Source of the DNA: Micromonospora luteifusca
GTDB lineage: Bacteria > Actinomycetota > Actinomycetes > Mycobacteriales > Micromonosporaceae
Direction: 5' to 3'
NCBI RefSeq assembly: GCF_016907275.1
Contig: NZ_JAFBBP010000001.1
Location: forward strand, 1,550,001 to 1,614,000
DNA length: 64,000 nucleotides
In this document: piece after piece, positions 52,075-62,249 of the stretch
Layout of the letters: the number at the start of each line of letters is the position of its first letter
How positions within the stretch are numbered: position 1 is the stretch's first letter
Translations under genes and position numbers: made by a program
Notes under the pieces: model-generated
What the model saw: only the letters and a program-made list of their open reading frames with translations
Database searches by the model: none
What the model was told of the DNA's origin: nothing

Positions 52075-54639
52075 TTACCGTGCCAGCAGCGTACGGGCAC
52101 CGTCGGTAATGGCTTCCGCGGAGACCAGAACCTGACGCGCTGCCGGACCTAATGGTACAAACGAGTCAACTCCCGCAACTCGCCGCGCGGCACCGACATA
52201 TCCGGCGTCGACCAGCGCGGCGATCACACCTTCGCCGACCCCGCCCGAGCGGCGTGTCTCGTCCACGACCAGCACCCGGCCGGTCGCCGACGACTCCCGG
52301 ATGATGTCGGCCACCGGCAGCGGGGCCAACCAGCGCAGATCCACCACCCGGGTGCCCACTCCCTCCTCGGCGAGCACCGCCGCGGCCCGCAGCGACATCC
52401 GCACCCCGTTACCGAAGGTGATGATGGTCAGGTCCTCGGCCGAGCCGACCCGGTAGACCCGAGCCCGCCCGATCGGCACGTGCCCGGCCACCCACCCGCC
52501 CGGCTCCGGATAGCCGGCCAACCACTCGCCGTCACCCTCCGCGTACAGGTCGCGGGTGTGGTAGAGCGCGATCGGCTCCAGGAACACGCACACACTGCCA
52601 TCCACCGCCGCACTCGCCAGGCAGGTCCGCAGCATGGGCGCGGCGTCGTCCGGCCGCGCCGGCACCGCGACCACCAGACCGGGCACATCCCGGAGTACGG
52701 CCACCGAGTTGTCGTTGTGGAAGTGCCCGCCGAACCCCTCCTGGTACGCCAGCCCAGCCACCCGCACCACCATCGGGTTGCGGAACGCCCCGCGCGAGAA
52801 GAACTGCATGGTGGCCGCCTCGCCGCGGAGCTGATCCTCAGCGTTGTGCAGGTACGCCAGGTACTGGATCTCCGGCACGGGCAGCATCCCGGCCAGCCCG
52901 GCGCCGAGGCCCAGCCCGAGCACCGACGTCTCGTCGAGCAGCGTGTCGAAGACCCGGGCCGCCCCGAAACGGTCGCGCAGCCCCTTCGTCACCCCGTACA
53001 CGCCACCCTTGGCGGCCACGTCCTCCCCGAAGATCGCCATCTGCGGGTGGTCGAGCATGCCGTCGGCGAGCGCCGCGTTGATGCTCTGCGCCAGCGTCAT
53101 CGGGCCGGCCAACTCCGGCGGCTTACCGCCGAACGCCTCCGCCCGGGCGCCAGCGCCGGGCCCGCTGGCCCGCGCCGCGGCGTCGGCCACCGCCCGCGCC
53201 AGCCGCACCGGCCGGCGGGGCGCCAGCGCCGACACCACGTCGGCCGCGGAGGTCAGCTTCGGCTCGCCCAGCACCTCCTCGGCCAGCCGGCGTACCTGCC
53301 AGCCGAATTCGTCGTACCGGGCCAGCAGCTCCTCGCCGGTCGCCACGCCGGCGTCGACGAGCAGCCGCGCGGTGGCGGCCACCGGGTCCCCGCCCAGGTC
53401 CTCGGCCAGTTCAGCCGGGCTGCGGTACGCCGTTTCCGCGTCCGCCCCCGCGTGTCCCATCAGCCGTACCGTGCGCAGGTGCAGCACGGCCGGTCGCCGC
53501 GTCCGGCGCACCCAGGCCGCAGCCTCGGCCGCCACCTCGTACGCCTGCACCGGGTCAGCCCCGTCCGCGCTGAAGTAGCGGATGCCCGGTTTGGCCCGCA
53601 GGGTCGCCTCGACCCAGCCCTCAGGTGAGCGGACGCTGATGCCCAGCCCGTTGTCCTCGCAGACGAAGAGCACCGGGATACGCAGCCCGGCGTGGTCGTA
53701 CCAGCCAGCGGTGTTGAAGGCGGCGGTGGCGCTGGCGTGGTTGACCGAGGCGTCGCCGAAGGAGCACACCACGATCGCGTCCGGCGGCCACGGGGCGTGG
53801 GCGGCGCCCGCCCCGCTGCCGACCCGCACCCCGGCACCGGTACGCCGTCCGACGCTGTCCAGCCGCCGCAGCCGCTCCACGGCCAGTCCCATCCCGACCG
53901 CACGGGGCAGGTGCGAGGCGATGGTGGAGGTGGTCGGCACGACGGCCAGGTCGGCCCGGCCGAACACCTTGTGCCGACCGCCGGCGATCGGCTCCTGGCT
54001 GGAGGCGACCATCCCGCGCAACACGTCCCGGGCCGCGTCCGCGTACGCCGCAAACCCTCCGACGGACGGCTCCGGGTTGCCGGACGGCTCAGACCCGGAC
54101 CGCTCAGACCCAGACTGCTCGGACCCAGACGGCTCGGACCCGGACTGCTCGGACCCAAGCGACTCGGACCCGGACGGCTCGGACCCGGACCGCTCCGGAT
54201 CGCCGGACCGCGCTGAAGCTCCGGGCCGCCCCGGGTCGCCGGACCGCGCTGAATCTCCGGACGGCTCCGGATCGCCGGACCGGTCCGGGTCGGCGGCTGC
54301 CTGCGCGGCGCGGAGGCAGTAGAAGGCGCCGGAACGGTAGTGCAGCAACGCCGGATCGGTCGGGCGCAGCGCGGCAGCGACAGCGGCGTTGCCCTCGTGC
54401 CCGGCGGAGCCGATGGTGTAGAAACCCTCCCCGAAGCTGCGCAGCCAGCGGCCGGCGAGGTCGAGCTGCCGGCTGGTCACCTGCGCGTCGAACAGGTCCA
54501 GCAACTGCACGCCGGTCAGTGAGGCATCGTCGGTGACCGGGTCGGCTGGGTCACGCCGCCGCTCCGCGGCGGGCAGCGCCGCCAGCGTCTCCCGGAACCG
54601 GTCGTCGAGATCTTGCGGGGTGGTCACGTTGGACAGCAT
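52075..54639 (-). CDS. Fused 2-oxoacid dehydrogenase E1 (alpha-beta)
   Basis: An 854-aa thiamine-diphosphate enzyme combining E1-alpha (about 1-500) and E1-beta (about 510-854). The alpha part has [40 protein letters not shown], the ThDP motif [20 protein letters not shown] and [16 protein letters not shown]. The beta part has [60 protein letters not shown] and [20 protein letters not shown]. It decarboxylates a branched-chain or other 2-oxo acid for an E2 not present here. Residues about 115-195 are an inserted Ser/Gly/Asp/Glu/Pro repeat tract not part of the fold. Confidence 0.87.
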   Translation of the reverse strand: MLSNVTTPQDLDDRFRETLAALPAAERRRDPADPVTDDASLTGVQLLDLFDAQVTSRQLDLAGRWLRSFGEGFYTIGSAGHEGNAAVAAALRPTDPALLHYRSGAFYCLRAAQAAADPDRSGDPEPSGDSARSGDPGRPGASARSGDPERSGSEPSGSESLGSEQSGSEPSGSEQSGSERSGSEPSGNPEPSVGGFAAYADAARDVLRGMVASSQEPIAGGRHKVFGRADLAVVPTTSTIASHLPRAVGMGLAVERLRRLDSVGRRTGAGVRVGSGAGAAHAPWPPDAIVVCSFGDASVNHASATAAFNTAGWYDHAGLRIPVLFVCEDNGLGISVRSPEGWVEATLRAKPGIRYFSADGADPVQAYEVAAEAAAWVRRTRRPAVLHLRTVRLMGHAGADAETAYRSPAELAEDLGGDPVAATARLLVDAGVATGEELLARYDEFGWQVRRLAEEVLGEPKLTSAADVVSALAPRRPVRLARAVADAAARASGPGAGARAEAFGGKPPELAGPMTLAQSINAALADGMLDHPQMAIFGEDVAAKGGVYGVTKGLRDRFGAARVFDTLLDETSVLGLGLGAGLAGMLPVPEIQYLAYLHNAEDQLRGEAATMQFFSRGAFRNPMVVRVAGLAYQEGFGGHFHNDNSVAVLRDVPGLVVAVPARPDDAAPMLRTCLASAAVDGSVCVFLEPIALYHTRDLYAEGDGEWLAGYPEPGGWVAGHVPIGRARVYRVGSAEDLTIITFGNGVRMSLRAAAVLAEEGVGTRVVDLRWLAPLPVADIIRESSATGRVLVVDETRRSGGVGEGVIAALVDAGYVGAARRVAGVDSFVPLGPAARQVLVSAEAITDGARTLLAR
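54060..54290. repeat. Short tandem repeats in E1 gene encoding SGSE/SGDPE units
   Basis: The segment repeats 12-15-base words such as GACCCGGACGGCTCG and GACCCGGACTGCTCG, encoding alternating S-G-S-E-P/Q and S-G-D-P-E/A units, about 75 residues, in frame. Confidence 0.8.
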
Positions 54640-54690
54640 TACCGACGGGAGCCCCGGTCGCCCAGAGGGACACGGCCGGCGCGGGTCGGC

Positions 54691-55176
54691 TCATTCCGGC
54701 CCACAGGGCTCCGGACAGCTGCCGTCGGACATCTTCCAGACCAGGTCACGAAGGGTGCTCAGCTCCCGATCGGTCAGCCCGGACAGGAGTCGGGAGTCGG
54801 ACATCACCCCGGTCACCTGATCCCGGACGTCGCGGCCCTCCCCGGTCACCACAAGCGTCTTCTGCCGACGGTCCGCCGGGTCGGTACGACGCTCCACCAG
54901 CCCCGCCTGCTCCAGCTTGTCGACCAGCACCGTCACGTTGGATCGGTCGCAGCCCAACCGCTCGGCGAGATCGCGGGCTGGCAGCGGGTGGTCCGGGTCC
55001 AACTCGTGCAGCGCGCGGGCCGCCGCCGGGGTGAGCCCCAGCTCAGCGAACGCGGAGCCCTGCCAATGCCGCAGGGCGCTGGTCAGGTGCGCCATCCGGC
55101 GCACCACTTCGGTGGCGAGACCGGCCCGATCCACCTGTCCACCTGCCGCCGAACCCGCCTCCTGCGTCACGGCCAC
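54691..55176 (-). CDS. MarR family transcriptional regulator
   Basis: About 162 aa from GTG 55176 (GTG 55170 possible; the frame opens to 55248). The winged helix spans about 65-135: [59 protein letters not shown]. It ends with a Cys-Pro-containing tail. It lies 51 bases upstream of the fused E1 gene on the same strand and may regulate it. Confidence 0.85.
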   Translation of the reverse strand: MAVTQEAGSAAGGQVDRAGLATEVVRRMAHLTSALRHWQGSAFAELGLTPAAARALHELDPDHPLPARDLAERLGCDRSNVTVLVDKLEQAGLVERRTDPADRRQKTLVVTGEGRDVRDQVTGVMSDSRLLSGLTDRELSTLRDLVWKMSDGSCPEPCGPE

Positions 55177-55243
55177 ATCGTACGCAGCGCGCCGTCCGTC
55201 CAGTTCAGCGCTCAAGTTCGGGCCGCACACCGGTAAAGATCTG

Positions 55244-55316
55244 CCCAAGATCAGGGAAAGTGCTGCCTCGGCACGCGTTGAGGCAGCACTTCCGGTGAAG
55301 TTGTGCGGATCTTGGG
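55244..55316 (-). terminator. Nested inverted repeats downstream of YjbQ gene
   Basis: Inner perfect stem AAGTGCTGCCTC (55258-55269) with GAGGCAGCACTT (55280-55291); outer stem CCCAAGATC (55244-55252) with GATCTTGGG (55308-55316). Located 13-85 bases after the YjbQ stop codon. Unusually large for a terminator; could also be regulatory. Confidence 0.6.
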
Positions 55317-55328
55317 ACGGGACGGCGC

Positions 55329-55733
55329 TCAGCCGGCGAGGAAGGAGAAGCGGACCTGGCGGGTCGGGTTGTCGCCGTTGGTGTCGACCAGGCAGATCGA
55401 CTGCCAGGTGCCGAGCGCCAGCCGCCCGCCGAGCACCGGCACCGTGGCGTACGGCGGGATGAACGCCGGCAGAACGTGATCGCGGCCATGGCCGGGCGAG
55501 CCGTGTCGGTGCCGCCAGCGGTCCGTGGCGGGGAGCAGGTCGGACAGCGCGCTGAGCAGGTCGTCGTCGGAACCCGACCCGGTCTCGATGATCGCCAGGC
55601 CGGCGGTGGCGTGCGGCACGAAGACGTGCAGCAGGCCGTCGCCCTCGCCGGAGACGAACTGCTGGGCCTCCGCGGTGATGTCCCGGACGGTCGGCCGGGC
55701 CCCGGTCTGGACGGTGATCACGTCACTGCGCAT
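55329..55733 (-). CDS. YjbQ family protein (UPF0047)
   Basis: About 134 aa from ATG 55733. Family motifs: GLLHVFVPHATAGLAIIETG with conserved His, then DLLPATDRWRHRHG, GHGRDHVLPAFI and RLALGTWQSICLVDTNGDNP. YjbQ has been linked to secondary thiamine-phosphate synthase activity; members bind metal through His residues. No thiamine gene is nearby. Confidence 0.87.
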   Translation of the reverse strand: MRSDVITVQTGARPTVRDITAEAQQFVSGEGDGLLHVFVPHATAGLAIIETGSGSDDDLLSALSDLLPATDRWRHRHGSPGHGRDHVLPAFIPPYATVPVLGGRLALGTWQSICLVDTNGDNPTRQVRFSFLAG

Positions 55734-56030
55734 ACGTCGCATTCTGCCGCAGGGCAGGATCAGGAACAGCCGCCACCACCGGAGTCGCCGGTCACCGCCA
55801 CCGGAGTTCACCCCCGCCACCCGAATCCCCGCCGCCTGCCGTCCCGGCGAACGGCTCGAAACGACCCGGCGAACGGCTCGAAACGACGGAAGAAGGCGTC
55901 CGTCGCGCTAAGTTACCGGCGAGTACCTGTGTTCAGCATCGCGTCGGGGGGGCCTAGACGTGACGGCGGGTGGCACCAGGGGGCAGGATGGCGCTAGAGA
56001 CCTATCCCACACACAACCGAGGGAACGCCT

Positions 56031-58769
56031 GTGGCTACGGAACGCAAGCGCCCGGTGATCAGCGACGGCCTACCGAGCCAGCTTCCGGACATCGACCCTG
56101 AAGAAACCAGCGAATGGGTCGAGTCGCTTGACGGTGTCATCGACGATCGCGGTGCCAAACGTGCCCGGTACGTCATGCTGCGCCTGCTGGAGCGGGCCCG
56201 TGAGCGCCAGGTCGGGGTTCCGCCCCTGACCACCACCGACTACATCAACACCATCCCGTCGGAGCGCGAACCGTGGTTCCCGGGTGACGAGCACGTCGAG
56301 CGGCGGATCCGGGCGTACGTCCGGTGGAACGCCGCCATGCTGGTGCACCGGGCACAGCGCCCGGAGATCGGCGTCGGCGGGCACATCTCCACCTTCGCCA
56401 GCTCGGCGTCGCTCTACGAGGTGGGCTTCAACCACTTCTTCCGGGGCAAGAACCACCCGGGCGGCGGCGACCACATCTTCTACCAGGGTCACGCCTCGCC
56501 CGGTATGTACGCGCGGGCGTTCCTGGAGGGGCGGCTCAGCGAGCACCAGCTCGACGGGTTCCGTCAGGAGCTGTCCCACCCGGGTGGTGGGCTGCCTTCG
56601 TACCCGCACCCGCGACTGATGCCGGACTTCTGGGAGTTCCCCACCGTCTCGATGGGTCTCGGCGGTCTGAACGCGATCTACCAGGCCCGGTTCAACCGGT
56701 ACCTGCAGCACCGCGGCATCAAGGACACCTCGCAGCAGCACGTCTGGGCGTTCCTGGGCGACGGTGAGATGGACGAGCCGGAGACGCTCGGCGCCATCGG
56801 CCTGGCCGCCCGCGAGGAGTTGGACAACCTCACCTTCGTGATCAACTGCAACCTGCAGCGGCTGGACGGCCCGGTCCGGGGCAACGGCAAGGTCATGCAG
56901 GAGCTGGAGTCGTTCTTCCGGGGTGCCGGCTGGAACGTCATCAAGGTGGTCTGGGGCCGCGAGTGGGACCCGCTGCTCGCCGCAGACACCGACGGCGCGC
57001 TGGTCAACCTCATGAACACGACGACCGACGGCGACTACCAGACCTACAAGGCGGAGTCGGGCGCGTACGTGCGGGAGCACTTCTTCGGCCGCGACGCGCG
57101 TACCCGCAAGATGGTCGACCCGCTGAGCGACGACGAGATCTGGAACCTCAAGCGGGGTGGGCACGACTACCGCAAGCTGTACGCGGCCTACAAGGCGGCT
57201 ACCGAGCACACGGGTCAGCCCACCGTCATCCTGGCGAAGACGATCAAGGGCTGGACGCTCGGCTCGCACTTCGAGGGCCGCAACGCGACCCACCAGATGA
57301 AGAAGCTGACGCTGGAGGACCTGAAGACCTTCCGCGACCGGCTCTACCTGGACATCCCGGACAAGGCGCTGGAGGACAACCCCTACCTGCCGCCGTATTA
57401 CCACCCGGGCGAGAAGTCCGAGGAGATGGCGTACCTCAAGGAGCGGCGCGAGCAGCTCGGCGGGTACCTGCCGTCCCGGCGGACCAGCACCAAGCGGCTG
57501 GCCATCCCCGGCCCGGAGCGGTTCGCCGACGTCAAGCGCGGCTCGGGCAAGCAGAAGGTGGCCACCACGATGGCCTTCGTCCGCCTGCTCAAGGACATCA
57601 TGAAGGACAAGGAGTTCGGCAAGCGCTGGGTGCCGATCATCCCGGACGAGGCGCGCACCTTCGGCCTCGACTCGATCTTCCCCACCGCGAAGATCTACTC
57701 GCCGCACGGCCAGCGCTACACCTCGGTCGACCGGGAGCTGTTCCTGTCGTACAAGGAGTCGACCACCGGGCAGATCCTGCACGAGGGGATCAACGAGGCC
57801 GGTTCGGTCGCCTCGTTCACGGCGGCCGGCTCGGCGTACGCCACCCACGACGAGCCGATGATCCCGATGTACATCTTCTACTCGATGTTCGGGTTCCAGC
57901 GGACCGCCGACGGGCTGTGGGCAGCCGCCGACCAGATGGCGCGGGGCTTCCTGCTCGGCGCCACTGCGGGGCGTACGACGCTCAACGGTGAGGGCCTGCA
58001 GCACGAGGACGGCCACTCGATGCTGATCGCCGCCACCAACCCGGCGGTGGTCGCGTACGACCCGGCGTTCTCGTTCGAGATCGCGCACATCATGGAGCAC
58101 GGTCTGCACCGGATGTACGGGGACGCGCAGGAGAACGTCTTCTACTACCTGACGGTCTACAACGAGCCGATCCTGCAGCCGGCTGAGCCGGCCGGCGTGG
58201 ACGTGGAGGGCCTGCTCAAGGGCATCTATCGCTACTCCCCGGCACCGCAGGTCGACGGCCCGAAGGCCAACGTGCTCGCTTCGGGCACCGGGATGCAGTG
58301 GGCGCTCAAGGCCCAGCAGTTGCTCGCCCAGGACTGGGGGGTGGCCGCCGACGTCTGGTCGGTGACCTCCTGGACCGAGCTGCGCCGCGACGCCGTGGAG
58401 GCCGAGGAGTTCAACCTCCTCAACCCGGCCGCCGAGGCGAAGGTTCCGTACATCCAGCAGAAGCTGGCTGATGCGGACGGCCCGAAGGTCGCGGTCAGCG
58501 ACTGGATGCGTGCGGTGCCGGATCTGATCGCCCGCTGGGTGCCCGGTGACTACACGTCGCTCGGCACCGACGGCTTCGGCATGTCGGACACCCGGCACGC
58601 GCTGCGCCGGCACTTCCACGTCGACGCCGAGTCGATCGTGGTGGCCACGCTGCGGCAGCTCGCCCGCAGCGGGGCGGTGGCGGCCACCGTGCCCGCCGAG
58701 GCCGCCAAGAAGTACGCGATCGACGACGTCAACGCCGCCCCGGTCGGCGAAACCGGCGGCGACAGCTGA
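56031..58769 (+). CDS. aceE: Pyruvate dehydrogenase E1, homodimeric type
   Basis: A 912-aa E1 from GTG 56031 (GAGGGAACGCC upstream). The AceE pattern is complete: [60 protein letters not shown], the ThDP motif [20 protein letters not shown] with [20 protein letters not shown], and C-terminal YFY/NEPI region. It decarboxylates pyruvate and acetylates the E2 lipoyl domain of the pyruvate dehydrogenase complex in the cytoplasm. Length equals other actinobacterial AceE proteins. A strong terminator follows. Confidence 0.95.
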   Translation: MATERKRPVISDGLPSQLPDIDPEETSEWVESLDGVIDDRGAKRARYVMLRLLERARERQVGVPPLTTTDYINTIPSEREPWFPGDEHVERRIRAYVRWNAAMLVHRAQRPEIGVGGHISTFASSASLYEVGFNHFFRGKNHPGGGDHIFYQGHASPGMYARAFLEGRLSEHQLDGFRQELSHPGGGLPSYPHPRLMPDFWEFPTVSMGLGGLNAIYQARFNRYLQHRGIKDTSQQHVWAFLGDGEMDEPETLGAIGLAAREELDNLTFVINCNLQRLDGPVRGNGKVMQELESFFRGAGWNVIKVVWGREWDPLLAADTDGALVNLMNTTTDGDYQTYKAESGAYVREHFFGRDARTRKMVDPLSDDEIWNLKRGGHDYRKLYAAYKAATEHTGQPTVILAKTIKGWTLGSHFEGRNATHQMKKLTLEDLKTFRDRLYLDIPDKALEDNPYLPPYYHPGEKSEEMAYLKERREQLGGYLPSRRTSTKRLAIPGPERFADVKRGSGKQKVATTMAFVRLLKDIMKDKEFGKRWVPIIPDEARTFGLDSIFPTAKIYSPHGQRYTSVDRELFLSYKESTTGQILHEGINEAGSVASFTAAGSAYATHDEPMIPMYIFYSMFGFQRTADGLWAAADQMARGFLLGATAGRTTLNGEGLQHEDGHSMLIAATNPAVVAYDPAFSFEIAHIMEHGLHRMYGDAQENVFYYLTVYNEPILQPAEPAGVDVEGLLKGIYRYSPAPQVDGPKANVLASGTGMQWALKAQQLLAQDWGVAADVWSVTSWTELRRDAVEAEEFNLLNPAAEAKVPYIQQKLADADGPKVAVSDWMRAVPDLIARWVPGDYTSLGTDGFGMSDTRHALRRHFHVDAESIVVATLRQLARSGAVAATVPAEAAKKYAIDDVNAAPVGETGGDS

Positions 58770-58782
58770 CAGGTGCACAACC

Positions 58783-58818
58783 GAGAAGGGCCCGGCGCTG
58801 ACGCGCCGGGCCCTTCTC
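58783..58818 (+). terminator. Terminator of aceE
   Basis: A perfect 16-bp stem (58783-58798 with 58803-58818) with a TGAC tetraloop, 14 bases after the aceE stop, followed by GTTGC. Confidence 0.9.
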
Positions 58819-58938
58819 GTTGCATCCCTACCCCACGTGATCGACGCGCACAGGGGGCGGGAGGGGCGGTGGTCCGGGGTCCCTGGCGGGGATCCGGACC
58901 ACCGCCGGGGCGGGTGACGCCGGGAGGATGTGCGCTCG

Positions 58939-59388
58939 TCAGCCGACGGCGGCCAGGTCGGTGAGCCGGGCCAGCGAGTCCTCCAGGTCGGCGCCGACCC
59001 GACGCAGTCCGAGGCGCAGCAGGGCCGCCTTGACCGGGCCGGCCGGCCAGCGGACCACGATGAGCCGCACGATGGTGCCGCCCTCTTCCTCCTCGTCGGA
59101 GGTGAGCTGGACGTAGATCTCGGTGCGCGCTTCCGCACGGGCGCCGGCGCCCTTGGCCCGTTCCCGCCAGCCGATCAGCGTCGGCTCCTGGTAGGCGATC
59201 ACCTCGGCCTCATGCGCCGAGCCGCGCCCCGCCTGGACCAGTTGTCGCCGCCCGAAGCCCTCTCCCGAGAGCACTTCGGCCGCGCGGACTCCCGCCAGCC
59301 AGGCCGGCAACTGCTCGGCCCGCTGCACGACATCCCAGACCACTTCAATTGGCGCCGCCACGTGCGCACTGCGTTCAACGAGGATCAT
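58939..59388 (-). CDS. SRPBCC family (START-like) protein
   Basis: About 149 aa from ATG 59388. The N-terminus MILVERSAHVAAPIEVVWDV followed by RAEQLPAWLAGV is the polyketide-cyclase/SRPBCC start. SGEGFGRRQLVQAGRG, EPTLIGWRER and GTIVRLIVVRWPAGPVKAAL follow the helix-grip fold. Binds a hydrophobic ligand; ligand unknown. Divergent from the GH1 operon. Confidence 0.85.
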   Translation of the reverse strand: MILVERSAHVAAPIEVVWDVVQRAEQLPAWLAGVRAAEVLSGEGFGRRQLVQAGRGSAHEAEVIAYQEPTLIGWRERAKGAGARAEARTEIYVQLTSDEEEEGGTIVRLIVVRWPAGPVKAALLRLGLRRVGADLEDSLARLTDLAAVG

Positions 59389-59574
59389 TTCCGTCTTCCT
59401 CCGGTGAGGACATCCCACGATATCGGCACTCTATGCGTTAAATCGGACTTACCGGGACGGGTTCGGAAAAAGACACGCCGATCAACCATTGCGGATTGCG
59501 CCATTGCGGCCTATGGCGCATTCATCGAGAGCGCCCTAAAGTCCCGAGCACGTTTCACGTTGACCGGAGGGCGC

Positions 59575-60924
59575 ATGTCGATCGCACCGATGCCCCAGTA
59601 CCCCACCGGCTTCCGCTGGGGCGTCTCCACATCGGCCCACCAGATCGAGGGCGCCGTCACGGCCGACGGGCGCGGTCCGTCCATCTGGGACACCTTCGCG
59701 CGCTCCCCCGGCCGGATCAGCGACGGCAGCAGCGGCGAGGTGGCCTGCGACCATTACCACCGGCACGGCGAAGACGTCGCGCTGCTCGCCGGGCTGGGCG
59801 TCTCGGCCTACCGCTTCTCCGTCGCCTGGCCCCGGGTGCAGCCCACCGGCGCCGGCCCGGCCAACGCCGCCGGCCTGGACTTCTACGACCGACTGGTGGA
59901 CGAGCTGCTGGCCGCCGGCGTCGACCCGGTCGCGACCCTCTACCACTGGGACCTGCCGCAAGCCCTCGAAGACGCCGGCGGCTGGCTGCACCGCGACACC
60001 GCCGCCCGCTTCGCCGACTACGCCGATCTGACCGCCGCCCGACTCGGCGACCGGGTCCGGCTCTGGATCACCCTGAACGAACCGTTCATCCACATGAGCC
60101 TCGGCTACGGCACGGGCGAGCACGCCCCCGGCCGGACGCTGCTCTTCGACGCCTTTCCCGTCGCCCACCACCAACTGCTCGGGCACGGGCTCGCGGTCGC
60201 CGCGCTGCGGGCCCGCACCGCCAGCCCGGTGGCGATCGCCAACAACTACTCGCCCGTGCGGGTGCTCGGCGACCGCGACGCCGACCGGGCCGCCGGGGCG
60301 ACGTACGAGGTGCTGCACAACCGGCTCTTCACCGACCCGCTGCTCGGTCGCGGCTACCCGGAGCTGCCCGGCTTCGATTCGAGCCTCGTCCACCCCGGCG
60401 ACCTCGACACCATCGCCGCGCCGATCGACGTGCTGGGGGTCAACTACTACAACCCCACCGGGGTACGGGCCGCCGAGGAGGGCTCGCCACTGCCGTTCGA
60501 CCTCGTCCCGCTGGACGGCTACCCGCGTACCGCCTTCGACTGGCCGGTGGCCCCCGACGGGCTGCACGAGCTGCTCGGCTGGCTGCGCGACACGTACGGC
60601 GACGCGCTGCCGCCCATCGAGATCACCGAGAGCGGCTGCGCGTACGACGACGCACCGGACGCGGACGGCCAGGTGGCGGATCCGGAGCGGATCGCGTACC
60701 TCGACGGGCACCTGCGGGCGGTCCGGGCCGCCATCGACGACGGGGTGGACGTGCGCGGGTACTTCGTCTGGTCGCTGCTCGACAACTGGGAGTGGGCCGA
60801 GGGGTTCACCAAACGCTTCGGCCTGGTCCACGTCGACTACGCCACCCAGAGGCGTACGCCGAAGTCCTCGTACACCTGGCTGCGGGACGTGATCGCCGCC
60901 TCCCGGGACCGGTCGGCGCGGTGA
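59575..60924 (+). CDS. GH1 beta-glucosidase
   Basis: A 449-aa cytosolic family 1 glycosidase from ATG 59575 with GGAGGG upstream. FRWGVSTSAHQIEGAVTADG is the GH1 N-terminal signature. Glu169 in ITLNEPFIHM is the acid/base, and Glu352 in IEITESGCAYDD is the nucleophile (family consensus ITENG; here ESG). FAVAYRFS-type segment SAYRFSVAWPRVQPTGAG and DNWEWAEGFTKRFGLVHVDY complete the active site. Hydrolyses beta-glucosides such as cellobiose. Its stop overlaps the MFS start, so imported glucosides are probably cleaved inside the cell. Confidence 0.92.
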   Translation: MSIAPMPQYPTGFRWGVSTSAHQIEGAVTADGRGPSIWDTFARSPGRISDGSSGEVACDHYHRHGEDVALLAGLGVSAYRFSVAWPRVQPTGAGPANAAGLDFYDRLVDELLAAGVDPVATLYHWDLPQALEDAGGWLHRDTAARFADYADLTAARLGDRVRLWITLNEPFIHMSLGYGTGEHAPGRTLLFDAFPVAHHQLLGHGLAVAALRARTASPVAIANNYSPVRVLGDRDADRAAGATYEVLHNRLFTDPLLGRGYPELPGFDSSLVHPGDLDTIAAPIDVLGVNYYNPTGVRAAEEGSPLPFDLVPLDGYPRTAFDWPVAPDGLHELLGWLRDTYGDALPPIEITESGCAYDDAPDADGQVADPERIAYLDGHLRAVRAAIDDGVDVRGYFVWSLLDNWEWAEGFTKRFGLVHVDYATQRRTPKSSYTWLRDVIAASRDRSAR

Positions 60925-62198
60925 CCACCCTCGACCCGACGCCGGCGTCGCTGCCGGCCGCGCTCGCCGAGCCGACCGTGCCGGTGCGACGCAGCTGGAT
61001 CGGGTTGATCTTCGCCGCCAACCTCGGGGTCTGGATGGCGTTCTTCACGCCCATCCAGGTGCTGCTGCCGCAACAGATCGAGCTGATCGCACCCGGCGAC
61101 AAGGAGAACATGCTGGCGGTGGTCACCGGCCTCGGTGCGCTGGCCGCAGTGCTCGCCAACCCCCTGGCGGGCGCGTTCTCCGACCGGACCTGCCTGCGGG
61201 TGGCCGGCCGGGAGTTCGGTCGGCGGCACGTCTGGACCGCGGGCGGGGCGCTGCTCGGCGCGGCGGCCCTGGTGCTGCTGGCCCAGCAGCGGACCATCCT
61301 CGGGGTCGCCCTCGGCTGGGTCGCCGCACAGGTCTGCTTCAACGCGATGCTGGCCAGCCTCACCGCGGCCATCCCGGATCGGGTGCCGGTGGCGCAGCGC
61401 GGCGGCGTCTCGGGTTGGGTGGGCATCCCGCAGGCGCTCGGGCTGGTGCTCGGCGCGGTGCTGGTCACCGCAGTGGTCACCGGCAACGCCGCAGGCTACC
61501 TGGCCATCGCGGCGGCCATTGTGCTGCTGTCGCTGCCGTTCGCGCTGCTCACCCCCGACGAACCGCTGCCGCGTACGCATCGGCCGGTGCTGCGGACGCG
61601 GGCCCTGCTGGCCTCGATGTGGATCAGCCCACGACGGCACCCGGATTTCGCCTGGGCCTGGATCACCCGGTTCCTGGTTCAGCTCGGCAACGCGCTGGGC
61701 ACCCTCTACCTGCTGTACTTCCTCACCGACGGGGTGCGCCACCCCGATCCCGAGGGTGGCCTGCTGGTGCTGATCCTGCTCTACACGCTCGGCATGATGC
61801 TGACCGCTGTGGTCGCCGGCCGGATGTCGGACCGTTCGGGGCGCCGCAAGATCTACGTGATCGCGTCCGGGCTGATCATGGCGGTGGCGGCGCTGCTCCT
61901 CGCGGTCGCGCCGGTCTGGCCGATGGCGATCGTCGCCGCGCTGCTGCTCGGCGCCGGCTACGGCGTCTACCTCTCGGTGGACGCCGCGTTGATCACCCAG
62001 GTGCTCCCCCGAGCCACCGACCGCGCCAAGGACCTCGGCGTCATCAACATCGCCAACTCGGCGCCGCAGGTGCTCGGCCCGGCGCTCTCCGCCCCGCTCG
62101 TGGTGTACCTGGGCGGTTACCCCACGCTCTACGCGGTCACCGCCGTGGTCACCCTGATCGGCAGCGCCCTGGTCGTCAAGATCCGCTCAGTCCCCTGA
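60921..62198 (+). CDS. MFS transporter coupled to beta-glucosidase
   Basis: About 425 aa from GTG 60921, which overlaps the GH1 stop (GTGA). About 12 helices: SWIGLIFAANLGVWMAFFTP, then TGLGALAAVLANPLAGAFSD, FGRRHVWTAGGALLGAAALV and the second-half motif GRMSDRSGRRKIYVIASGLI. The RTCLRVAGREFGRR loop and the layout recall the sugar-cation (GPH/SUC-like) or lactose-type MFS carriers. Context suggests uptake of a beta-glucoside or export of its product. Confidence 0.87.
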   Translation: MTTLDPTPASLPAALAEPTVPVRRSWIGLIFAANLGVWMAFFTPIQVLLPQQIELIAPGDKENMLAVVTGLGALAAVLANPLAGAFSDRTCLRVAGREFGRRHVWTAGGALLGAAALVLLAQQRTILGVALGWVAAQVCFNAMLASLTAAIPDRVPVAQRGGVSGWVGIPQALGLVLGAVLVTAVVTGNAAGYLAIAAAIVLLSLPFALLTPDEPLPRTHRPVLRTRALLASMWISPRRHPDFAWAWITRFLVQLGNALGTLYLLYFLTDGVRHPDPEGGLLVLILLYTLGMMLTAVVAGRMSDRSGRRKIYVIASGLIMAVAALLLAVAPVWPMAIVAALLLGAGYGVYLSVDAALITQVLPRATDRAKDLGVINIANSAPQVLGPALSAPLVVYLGGYPTLYAVTAVVTLIGSALVVKIRSVP

Positions 62199-62249
62199 GT
62201 CAGGGGGCCGTGGCGGAAAGCCGTCGACGGTCGCCGTAGGCTGGGGGAC

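Noticed and set aside
56070..59138. 1022-codon minus-strand open frame
   Set aside because: It lies antisense to aceE, which is a clear full-length enzyme; the shadow has Arg/Val-rich low-information sequence.
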